A stretch of 64,000 nucleotides of DNA from Lachnospiraceae bacterium XBB2008 (GTDB lineage Bacteria > Bacillota > Clostridia > Lachnospirales > Lachnospiraceae). The stretch covers positions 62,001-126,000 of the forward strand of contig FMVL01000008.1 in assembly GCA_900102235.1 (NCBI GenBank). Direction: 5' to 3'. The notes under the pieces are model-generated. The model was not told the DNA's origin, searched no databases, and was given only the letters and a program-made list of their open reading frames with translations. Below, in pieces: positions 1-7,231 of the stretch; positions within the stretch are counted from its first letter, which is position 1; each line of letters opens with the position of its first letter. Made by a program: the position numbers and the translations under genes.

Positions 1-1
1 T

Positions 2-280
2 GACAGAAGAATGTCCTATGCAGCCATGAAGAGCGAGATCCTCCAGGGGATATTGCTTACCGAATACGGTAACCGGCATCCTGAAGAACCGATGATAGTC
101 CTGTCCGAGAACTCCGAACCCCAGATCATGGGAGGCCTCCTGAACACGTTTTTCAATAAATGCAGCAACAAACTCGGAAAAGATACTTACCTCAGATTTC
201 CGGTTTCGGATGACAGGTTCGACCGGATGATGGAGCGCATAGACGGAGTAAAGAACATTCAGCATGATTATCTGTTTTGA
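2..280 (+). CDS. C-terminal part of a GNAT-like protein (5' end outside window)
   Basis: The frame is open from the first bases of the window and stops at 278-280, so this is the last 92 or so residues of a gene that starts upstream. The ATG at 11 is probably internal. The segment aligns with the end of the 275-residue GNAT-like protein at 2224: both have a PVSDDRF/PVPDDRY stretch and end in IQHDYLF or IQHDYLL, preceded by a short acidic helix. It therefore looks like the second, degenerate GNAT half of a close paralogue. The catalytic half is not in the window, so activity cannot be judged. It is followed after 37 bases by the small gene at 318. Confidence 0.8.
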   Translation, partial: DRRMSYAAMKSEILQGILLTEYGNRHPEEPMIVLSENSEPQIMGGLLNTFFNKCSNKLGKDTYLRFPVSDDRFDRMMERIDGVKNIQHDYLF

Positions 281-317
281 TATGTCTTTTCTATGAAGAA
301 AGAACGGAGAAATGCTT

Positions 318-746
318 ATGGATATGAAAGGAAAGTTTCAACGTAATACGTCCCTTGAAGATTCTCAGATAAAATCGGGTAAATTCAGTGCTGATCAGAT
401 GATGCAGCAGGATGATCTCGAGAATATGATGAATCTGACCTTCTTTGAGCAGGAGGAAACAGGGGCAGACTCAGCCGATATGACGGATGAGAAGATGATC
501 GAGGCAAATCTTGATCTTATCGCTGCGGGCATGAAGATCATTCAGGGATTCAATCCGGGTGAACTTATTGTCGGTGAACCCGGCTCACTGGACAGCGGCG
601 TGGGTGTACCCATGCTCTCGTCAAATGCGAGAGCAAAGAGGTTTGCACTGTATTCCGACCTGTTCGGGCAGGGGAAGATAAGATCCCGCAGGGATAAACT
701 GCAGGCTGTACGTGATGTCATAAAGCGCGAAGAAGATAAAATATAA
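318..746 (+). CDS. Small hypothetical protein (142 aa)
   Basis: I do not recognise this protein. It is hydrophilic and acidic in its first half (an MMQQDDLENMMNL helix and an EQEETGADSADMTDE stretch) and basic at the end (RSRRDKLQAVRDVIKREEDK). No signal peptide or membrane segment is visible. ATG codons at 312 and 318 are both in frame. The GGAGA at 306-310 lies 7 bases from ATG 318 but only 1 base from ATG 312, so 318 is preferred. It sits between a GNAT-like gene and the exported zeta-like kinase, 14 bases before the latter, and is probably co-transcribed with both. A small partner or chaperone is possible, but nothing in the sequence proves it. Confidence 0.75.
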   Translation: MDMKGKFQRNTSLEDSQIKSGKFSADQMMQQDDLENMMNLTFFEQEETGADSADMTDEKMIEANLDLIAAGMKIIQGFNPGELIVGEPGSLDSGVGVPMLSSNARAKRFALYSDLFGQGKIRSRRDKLQAVRDVIKREEDKI

Positions 747-760
747 AAAGGAGAATTAAG

Positions 761-2068
761 ATGACTAAGACAAAACAGAGAATTTTGGGCCTGATAGGCG
801 CAGCACTCATGGTGTTCGGTACGGTATTTACCGGGAGCAGCTTAGGTGTCGATGCTGCGGCACCCAATGCCGTGATAAGGGCACAGGAGAAAACCTATGC
901 GCAGTTTAACACGGAACTTGCCGATGCGATGAGCCGCATAGGCGATGATGAGGTGGCACTGATCGAGGTCTATGCGAGACCTTTCGTCAGCATAGGAGGA
1001 AGATCGGTCACACTGCTCGGACAAAAGAGCGGCCTTGTGCTCGATGTTCATTACGAGAAAGACGGAGAGACCAGGTATGTTACACTGACATCAGATGATG
1101 CCGCACTTGCCGATGAAAACGGATTCATCGGATTTGAATACGCATCAAACACCCACAAAAAAGCTACCGAGGCGAAAGCCGCCGAAGCGGGAGTAAGCCT
1201 CCCCGACGGAGTTGAACCGATCACATGGGAGCCTTCGGGCGGCGACCTGATCATCAAGACCGCTGAAGCAAGAGCTCTTTACACTCAGATCAAAGCCGGT
1301 AATTATCCCGACATGGAGACTCTTTTAAACAGCGACGTGATCACTCAGATAGATGCTCTTTCGACTTATTACAAGGGAGTATACGGAAACACTGCCAATA
1401 TCGACACACCCGAAAGACAGGCACTCCGTGAGCATATATGTGCCAAGTTCCTCTCCGCAGGTTCCGCACGTACCAGATCGATCGATTTTGCGACCGGAAG
1501 ACATAATTATGTATATGACGGACCTCTCGACAAGGGTTATGAGATGGAACTGGTGCTCGGACTTCCCGCATCGGGTAAGTCCACTCGCGTGACTGATCCC
1601 GACAGCGAGGCGATGCATGCATTCATACTCGACTGTGATGAGGTCAAGGAGCTGATCCCCGAATTCAGGGCTACATACGGGGCGGCTGCAGATGCCATCC
1701 ATTTTGAAAGCTTTGACATAATGAACGAAGCAATGAAGGAATTTACCGAAGGCAGTCTGAAGGGTACCAATGTTATCATCCCGATCGTTGCCGGAGATTT
1801 TGACGATCTGATGAACAGTTATATCAAGCCCTTCGAGGATGCCGGATATAATGTTACGGCTAAATTCGTGGACTGTGAACCCAACGTCAGCGTTTCGAGA
1901 AACATAATGCGTGAGCTGGAGACCGGAAGGATCATCAACAGCGCCGTTGTCACTTCCTTCGGTTATAAACCCAGAGACGTCTATGAGAAACTTGCGCCGA
2001 TGATCAATGCTCAGGGCAATCCTTACGGATTCGAGCAGCGAAAGAGCGCAGCAAAAGATGCAGCCTGA
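761..2068 (+). CDS. Exported protein with C-terminal zeta-toxin-like kinase domain
   Basis: The 435-residue product begins with a typical Sec signal peptide: basic MTKTKQR, a hydrophobic core of about 20 residues, and an AAA/ANA-type cleavage region near residue 33. Residues 40-255 form a region I do not recognise. Residues 260-425 resemble the zeta-toxin/PezT P-loop kinase family. There is a Walker A motif GLPASGKST with lysine 273, followed by LDCDEVK with aspartates 291 and 293, and a later arginine-rich helix (NIMRELETGR) like the family's nucleotide-binding lid. Known zeta toxins phosphorylate UDP-N-acetylglucosamine in the cytoplasm, so an export signal is odd. No epsilon-type antitoxin gene is adjacent. 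It has a good ribosome site (AAGGAG, 747-760) and is the last gene of its operon, ahead of the terminator at 2134. Confidence 0.8.
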   Translation: MTKTKQRILGLIGAALMVFGTVFTGSSLGVDAAAPNAVIRAQEKTYAQFNTELADAMSRIGDDEVALIEVYARPFVSIGGRSVTLLGQKSGLVLDVHYEKDGETRYVTLTSDDAALADENGFIGFEYASNTHKKATEAKAAEAGVSLPDGVEPITWEPSGGDLIIKTAEARALYTQIKAGNYPDMETLLNSDVITQIDALSTYYKGVYGNTANIDTPERQALREHICAKFLSAGSARTRSIDFATGRHNYVYDGPLDKGYEMELVLGLPASGKSTRVTDPDSEAMHAFILDCDEVKELIPEFRATYGAAADAIHFESFDIMNEAMKEFTEGSLKGTNVIIPIVAGDFDDLMNSYIKPFEDAGYNVTAKFVDCEPNVSVSRNIMRELETGRIINSAVVTSFGYKPRDVYEKLAPMINAQGNPYGFEQRKSAAKDAA

Positions 2069-2133
2069 TATAAGAGTTTTTTATACGTGCTTATTGATAT
2101 GCACTGCTTAATAATTTACACCGCTTAAGAATA

Positions 2134-2164
2134 AGCACCGTAGGGGTTCCTTTCGGTGCTTTTT
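2134..2164 (+). terminator. Rho-independent terminator after the zeta-like gene
   Basis: AGCACCG at 2134-2140 pairs perfectly with CGGTGCT at 2154-2160, and further A-T pairs are possible at the base. The loop is 13 bases and a short T run follows. It lies 66 bases after the stop at 2068 and before the promoter element at 2181, so it separates the upstream operon from unit A. A second pairing, GTGCTTATT (2087-2095) with AATAAGCAC (2130-2138), would compete with the left arm of this hairpin. Confidence 0.8.
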
Positions 2165-2180
2165 CGGCAGATTACATGTG

Positions 2181-2215
2181 TGTTGGACATATGTTGGACA
2201 GGATATGGTTAGATA
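2181..2215 (+). promoter_or_regulatory. Promoter of unit A with SARP-type direct repeat
   Basis: Two perfect copies of TGTTGGACA lie at 2181-2189 and 2192-2200, starting 11 bp apart. After 8-9 bases comes a -10-like hexamer (TTAGAT 2209 or TAGATA 2210). The same arrangement occurs at 43959 and 55848, the only other operon starts in the window. An 11-bp repeat period with the downstream copy about 8 bp from the -10 is the published geometry of SARP activator sites, and a receiver-SARP protein is encoded at 49925. The start point would fall around 2221-2223, almost on the ATG at 2224, so this message may be leaderless. Confidence 0.65.
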
Positions 2216-2223
2216 ACTGAAGT

Positions 2224-3051
2224 ATGGAAGCGAGAATAATATCCCCGGATGTCCGGGACAGATTCAAAAAACTGATAACAGACGGTGTTAATGCCGCACT
2301 TGCAAACGGAATTCCGGTGATCGCGATCGGCCTGACGGAAGATGATCTGCCGGTCGGCGCGCTCGCAGGTCTGCTGGAAGAAGGCGATATCTTCAGCGTC
2401 ATGTCGCTCTATGTGGACCCCAAATATCGGAGACGCGGCGGCGGAACGCTGCTGATCGAGTCGCTCGGGAAACTGTTGGATGATCAGAATCTTCCGCCTG
2501 CGGTGCTTTCCTATATCGAGGGCGAGGGTGATATGGATACGATAGCTCCCTTTATGGATGCATTGGGCATTGCCGAGGATATGGGCGGCGAAAAACTCTA
2601 CTATGGCAGACTGAGCACGTATCTGGACTACGGATTCGGAGATTCTTATGATGCCGGCATCGAAGTAAAAAAGGTTTCCCAATTACAGTCCGTAGAGATA
2701 AACGCATTTAAGCAGCTGATCCATAAGAATTCGACGGGGGTCAAAGGCGGAGCGTTTACTTCGCTTAAGCCGGACAAGGATCTGTCATACGTTATATCGG
2801 ACTGCGGAGTTGTAGAGGGCTTTATGATCGCGGGCCATACGAAAAAGCATCCGGAGGATCTTACGATCCGGTTTTCGGAGGGCCTTTCCGAAGATCGTTT
2901 AAGAGCGTTCCTGGAGGAACTGATCGGAGATCTTGCTTCGAAAGATGATAAGGACTTCGGTATAAGGATACCGGTTCCCGATGACAGATACGCAGGTTTT
3001 TTTGAAGAGATAGAGGGAGTAAGAGACATACAGCACGATTATCTGCTGTAA
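2224..3051 (+). CDS. GNAT-family acetyltransferase-like protein (double GNAT fold)
   Basis: The 275-residue protein has an N-terminal GNAT domain (about residues 15-135). Its acetyl-CoA-binding motif A is recognisable: VDPKYRRRGGG, residues 64-74, followed by a helix, as in the family's R/Q-x-x-G-x-G/A loop. Residues 148-275 look like a second GNAT-like half without this loop and match the partial protein at 2-280. It is a soluble cytoplasmic protein by composition. A substrate cannot be predicted. It is the first gene of unit A and precedes the 1086-residue protein by 30 bases. No clear Shine-Dalgarno sequence lies before the ATG, in line with a leaderless message. This is one of only three GNAT proteins here that keep the loop. 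Confidence 0.85.
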   Translation: MEARIISPDVRDRFKKLITDGVNAALANGIPVIAIGLTEDDLPVGALAGLLEEGDIFSVMSLYVDPKYRRRGGGTLLIESLGKLLDDQNLPPAVLSYIEGEGDMDTIAPFMDALGIAEDMGGEKLYYGRLSTYLDYGFGDSYDAGIEVKKVSQLQSVEINAFKQLIHKNSTGVKGGAFTSLKPDKDLSYVISDCGVVEGFMIAGHTKKHPEDLTIRFSEGLSEDRLRAFLEELIGDLASKDDKDFGIRIPVPDDRYAGFFEEIEGVRDIQHDYLL

Positions 3052-3081
3052 GAATTGCGGATGAAAGGTTAAGGAGACATT

Positions 3082-6000
3082 ATGGACAGTAAACAGATAT
3101 CCCAACAGGAACAAAAGAAAAGCGTTGCCATAAATCAGGGTGGCATACATGTGGAAAACACGGAAAAAGATGATCTGCTCAAGAAGGTCATGAGTGTGAA
3201 TGTCCCTCCGATGGATATGGCCATGCAGGAGCAGAAGACCGGTGCCCAAAAGATCCGTGAGGAAGATAAAAACAGTGATCACGAGGAAGACAATGTAAGT
3301 CGTGACAGCTATGTATCGGGCATTTCATCCGAAAAGAACAGGAATCTTAACAAGCGGGGAGAAGAGCTTATAGGCCTGATCGACAAAATGGATGATGACG
3401 AGATGGAGACCGATCTCGAGGGGATGAATCTGGATAAATTGGAGGCTCCCATGAGGGCAACCAATACCAGACTCAACAGATACGGACAATTGCCCCAGAT
3501 GCTCAATCGTGATGCAATAAAGGCAGGTACTCTTCTCAAGAATGCCGGTAAAGTTGTTAAAAAGGGCAAGTTTTCGCCTGCCATGATCGATACGGGACGT
3601 CAATTCATAAACAGGATCAACAAATGGGCCGGCATAGATGAAAATCCCGAAGGCGACGAGGGCCAGTTTTATAATAAGCTCGGCAAAAAGGATACTGTAG
3701 AGTACCTGTATGTTGACGGAAGACCGATCAGGGAATTCGTGGCAGATCAATACGGATATAAAGGCTCACAGAACAAGCAAGATGAGAGGGCGGTCCTTGC
3801 CGCTTATGCAGCCATGATCGCCGCCAGGCAGAATCATCCTCTGACCCTGGTACGCCCCGTGATCATAAACGGAGTGGCTGATGTTGATATCCGGAATGTC
3901 GGCATAGATATGTGGAACAAAAACGGACGTGAAGCGAAGATCAAGGGTATACGCTACGCGCTTGCGGGAGAGCAATATCGGCAGTACTGCGAGACTGCAT
4001 ACAGATCACAGGCGCGCGCCGAAGCCGGAAGTGCACTTCGCTCGGTCAAAGATAAAGATATCCGGGCATTAAGAGAGATGGAGGAGTTAAGAAAAGCTCT
4101 CCAAAATGCCGGTAAGGGCAAACATCAGGATTATGACGATTTTGTAAGGACATTTAACACTTATTTCGATGCTCTGGAATTCGTATGTCTCGATCCGGAA
4201 CATTCGGATGTGACTCTTAAGGACTTAAGGACTCTGGCAAAACTCAATGAAACTGCCAAAAGCGCTGCATTTTCCTATCTCAAAGGGAAAAAGATGAATC
4301 TGAGCAGGCATAATGCGGTACGCGATATCCGGGAGATGCTCTCGCGGCATTCGAGCAATTTTTCTAGAATGATAAAGAGCGGTGCATTCAGTGAAGAAGG
4401 AGCCACTGTTTCGCTTAAGGATATTCTGGACAGTAAAGAGGAAGGTTTTGTAGTGGTAGGACTCAGTGATGAGGTCGACCAGTATAAGGAAAAGCGGGCG
4501 GATAACGCGGATGACAAAAACGAATATGACAAGCTTGATGACGCTGCAGGACTGTCCGTAAGACAGAAACAGATCCTTCGGATGAAGAATGTGATCGATT
4601 CGGATGAATCCGCGAAAATATGTTACAAACGACTGCTGGATTACATCAATGATGACAAATATGATGACGAAACGAGACTGGGCGCCGGATATGCATTCTT
4701 AAAGGCGGCATCGAGTGCACTTCTTGTCGATCCCGAGTACGGTCCTCAGATACGGAAGCGTTACGCCTATGCTGCCGGAAACACGGAGGTTCTTCTTGCA
4801 GTCATAGCCAGAGATCAGCTGACCAAAGCATATGAAAACAGGTTTAAGACGATCCCGGCTCTGCAGGCGGCTATGGATACATGGAACGAGCAGATAGCTT
4901 CCCAGGAAGCGGAGGCAATGAGTTATCAGTCTAGCACTTTGGGTAAAAATGTCAGCGAAAAAGAGTTTAAGGAGAACGGAGGTTCTTCCGACCACAGATA
5001 TGTTAGTACAGAAGAGGCTAACGAGATCGTGACCGCTTCCAAAGGGTTCCTGTGCGCAAAGAAGGTAAAGGGACATGATAACCTGCGTGAGCTAAAACCT
5101 TCACTTCCCGAATATGTGTCGCTGCTCAACGGCGAGGCTACACAGGAAAAAGTCCCGCTCAGAAACACGTTCAAGGCGATGTTTAAGACGGCTGCTTATC
5201 TGCTGTTTGATAAAAAAGGCAACATAAAAAAGGACCTTGCCAAATATGATTTTGAGGAAATTCACGATACCGTACCGGGGCGTGTGGACAACCTGTTCAA
5301 GGTGGGAACGAGTCAATGGAGCCGTAACAATGCACAGACATTCATGGTTGATGTGTTCCTCCCTGCCATGACCGAGATGCTTAAAGAGGAGTACAAGAAA
5401 AAGAAGATAAAAAACTGGTCCGACAAGGCGGAAGATGATGCCTACAATTACTGTCAGGCTTATCTGAAACTGGTGGAGAACAGCAGCGGTATGTTCATCC
5501 AGTCACCCGATATCTCATTTGAGCTCTTCCAGATCCAGTCCAATGTCATAAGAGATACGAAGATAGATGATCTGATGAAGGATCCGCTGATCGCAGATAT
5601 GACCATAGATGGTACCAAAGTTACTGAAGAAGAAGTAAGGGAGGCTTATCAGGAGACTCTTGATCAGGCCCAAAAAGCCGAGGAGGAAATGAAGAAGATA
5701 CGTGAACTTGATTTTGATGATGAGGAGATGTGTGAGGTTAGCTCATGTATAGATAACACCGAGTTTAACTCTTCGATCAAGAATCAATTTGTAGAGAACG
5801 GAAAAGAATTCTTTGAATTTAAGTATTCATCGCTGGCAACAAAGGATCCGGCCGGAATGATCGAATTTATGAAGAACAACTTTGACAGACTTCTTGTATA
5901 TGATAGCGATCTGAAAGATCCCAAGGAGATCCAGAGGATCCGCGACACACTTGACAGGATAGAGACCAAACTTAATAACAAAGAAAGACTGACAGCGAAC

Positions 6001-6342
6001 GATAAGGATGAATTAAAGAGTCTGCTCACTTATCATTTCGCCAAGTATGAGCTTCACAGAGTACCTCAGGTCGGAAAGGTGGAAAAATCCTCATATACGA
6101 TCGAAACCTTCGGTGCTTCTCCGGATACGTGCATACAGTCGCCGCTCACTACAAAGGCCAAGATCGGCAAGTATAATTCGGACAAACCTCCGGTCGAGGA
6201 CAATCACGAAGGTGTAAACAAGTACTATGCTCACGATGATGCTTTCTCACATATCTCATCACGTAAGAAACTCATCATATGCAGACTGAAGGATATTTAC
6301 CAGAAGAAAATGGTATATATACAGAATCATGCCGCGGATTAA
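3082..6342 (+). CDS. Large hypothetical protein, 1086 aa, with YAAMIA module
   Basis: This is a large, highly charged, mostly helical protein without signal peptide or membrane segment. I do not recognise a catalytic domain. Residues about 200-330 contain a module with VEYLYVDGRPIREFVADQYG followed by LAAYAAMIAARQNHP. It is clearly related to the end of the 3276-residue protein (residues about 3025-3150: IELVHVGTVPLKEYVKQEY and NYAAMIAG). A long disordered acidic N-terminus (residues 1-110) precedes it. The start is supported by AAGGAGA (3071-3077). It is framed by GNAT-like genes on both sides and belongs to the same transcript. A scaffold or effector role is an inference from the cassette pattern only. 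Confidence 0.85.
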   Translation: MDSKQISQQEQKKSVAINQGGIHVENTEKDDLLKKVMSVNVPPMDMAMQEQKTGAQKIREEDKNSDHEEDNVSRDSYVSGISSEKNRNLNKRGEELIGLIDKMDDDEMETDLEGMNLDKLEAPMRATNTRLNRYGQLPQMLNRDAIKAGTLLKNAGKVVKKGKFSPAMIDTGRQFINRINKWAGIDENPEGDEGQFYNKLGKKDTVEYLYVDGRPIREFVADQYGYKGSQNKQDERAVLAAYAAMIAARQNHPLTLVRPVIINGVADVDIRNVGIDMWNKNGREAKIKGIRYALAGEQYRQYCETAYRSQARAEAGSALRSVKDKDIRALREMEELRKALQNAGKGKHQDYDDFVRTFNTYFDALEFVCLDPEHSDVTLKDLRTLAKLNETAKSAAFSYLKGKKMNLSRHNAVRDIREMLSRHSSNFSRMIKSGAFSEEGATVSLKDILDSKEEGFVVVGLSDEVDQYKEKRADNADDKNEYDKLDDAAGLSVRQKQILRMKNVIDSDESAKICYKRLLDYINDDKYDDETRLGAGYAFLKAASSALLVDPEYGPQIRKRYAYAAGNTEVLLAVIARDQLTKAYENRFKTIPALQAAMDTWNEQIASQEAEAMSYQSSTLGKNVSEKEFKENGGSSDHRYVSTEEANEIVTASKGFLCAKKVKGHDNLRELKPSLPEYVSLLNGEATQEKVPLRNTFKAMFKTAAYLLFDKKGNIKKDLAKYDFEEIHDTVPGRVDNLFKVGTSQWSRNNAQTFMVDVFLPAMTEMLKEEYKKKKIKNWSDKAEDDAYNYCQAYLKLVENSSGMFIQSPDISFELFQIQSNVIRDTKIDDLMKDPLIADMTIDGTKVTEEEVREAYQETLDQAQKAEEEMKKIRELDFDDEEMCEVSSCIDNTEFNSSIKNQFVENGKEFFEFKYSSLATKDPAGMIEFMKNNFDRLLVYDSDLKDPKEIQRIRDTLDRIETKLNNKERLTANDKDELKSLLTYHFAKYELHRVPQVGKVEKSSYTIETFGASPDTCIQSPLTTKAKIGKYNSDKPPVEDNHEGVNKYYAHDDAFSHISSRKKLIICRLKDIYQKKMVYIQNHAAD

Positions 6343-6375
6343 TATGTTTTTTGCTCATGATCACAGGAGGCAGCC

Positions 6376-7206
6376 ATGCAGCTCACACGGATAGAAGAAA
6401 AAAACCGGGAATATTTTACGCACATATGTCCTGAAACGTTACTGGATAATGAGGATATCGTGAAGTTCGGGGTGATAAACGATGACGGATATGCCGCCGG
6501 TGTATGTGCTGTCGGAATACAGGAGAACATGGCTGTCATACACTGGCTCATGACAGATGAAAGTTTCAGGGAGCAGGGTGTAGCCTCTTTTCTCATCGGA
6601 CAGGTTGAAGAACTGATCAAAGACATGGGTCTTACCGGGATAGAGATCAGATTTAAGAGCACAGATGAAGATCTGGATGCTTTTCTTGCGGATCACGAGT
6701 TTATGGTGGGAGTGGATTCACAGGTTTATTCCGTACCGATCGAGGATATAGTGTATAGCCGTGAGATGGATCTGATACTCGAAACGGAAGACGAAAGCAG
6801 TTTGGTTCACAGATTTCCGTATGATGATGCGGAAAAGAATAAACTGATCGAATACATATGCCGCGAGTACGAACTCGATAAGTGCATATTTGACGGAATA
6901 TCATCGACATACAGCTTTGTATATATCGATGAAGACCGGAAGATGTCCGGTGCTGTCTGCATCACGGAATACGGCGAAAAAGATCTCTATGTCAATTATC
7001 TGGTCAGTAATGGCTCGATAAAGTGTATAAGTGACATTATCAGGGCTCTGTATGATACCGTTACGACGATGGACAGGACTTCCGGAAATCTTTGGTTTTC
7101 CGACAGAAGTGAAAGCGCCATCTCATTGATAGAGAGATTTACTCAGACAGATCGTGATGAATTCAGAGTTTCGGGACGAAACTATGCCGTGAAACTGTTT
7201 GTGTGA
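6376..7206 (+). CDS. GNAT-family acetyltransferase-like protein (type II)
   Basis: The 276-residue protein has a GNAT N-terminal half with WLMTDESFREQGVASFLIG around residues 57-75. REQGVA is a good match to the acetyl-CoA loop R/Q-x-x-G-x-A. The second half is a degenerate GNAT-like domain ending in a strand (YAVKLFV). It is a close paralogue of the protein at 25247: both begin RI-E-N-R-YF and share REQG-AS, IEDIVYS/ISDLVYS and IYSFV-type segments. Each of the two stands just before a giant protein (3276 and 3483 residues), so the pair was duplicated together. An AGGAGG-type ribosome site precedes the ATG by 7 bases. Confidence 0.87.
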   Translation: MQLTRIEEKNREYFTHICPETLLDNEDIVKFGVINDDGYAAGVCAVGIQENMAVIHWLMTDESFREQGVASFLIGQVEELIKDMGLTGIEIRFKSTDEDLDAFLADHEFMVGVDSQVYSVPIEDIVYSREMDLILETEDESSLVHRFPYDDAEKNKLIEYICREYELDKCIFDGISSTYSFVYIDEDRKMSGAVCITEYGEKDLYVNYLVSNGSIKCISDIIRALYDTVTTMDRTSGNLWFSDRSESAISLIERFTQTDRDEFRVSGRNYAVKLFV

Positions 7207-7231
7207 CAACTGATTTTCGGAGGGAAAAAAG

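Noticed and set aside
761-2068. Zeta-like gene as part of a classical toxin-antitoxin pair with the small gene at 318
   Set aside because: The small protein does not resemble an epsilon or PezA antitoxin, and the kinase is preceded by an export signal, so a cytoplasmic pair is not supported.
2181-2200. TGTTGGACA repeats as LytTR-type sites for the LytS-like kinase pathway
   Set aside because: The regulator paired with this kinase has a SARP-type winged helix, not a LytTR domain, and the 11-bp period differs from the usual LytTR spacing.
2183-2209. TTGGAC of the repeat as a plain sigma-A -35 box
   Set aside because: Distance from the first copy to the -10 is about 20 bases and from the second about 9, so neither gives a normal 17-base spacer; an activator site fits better.
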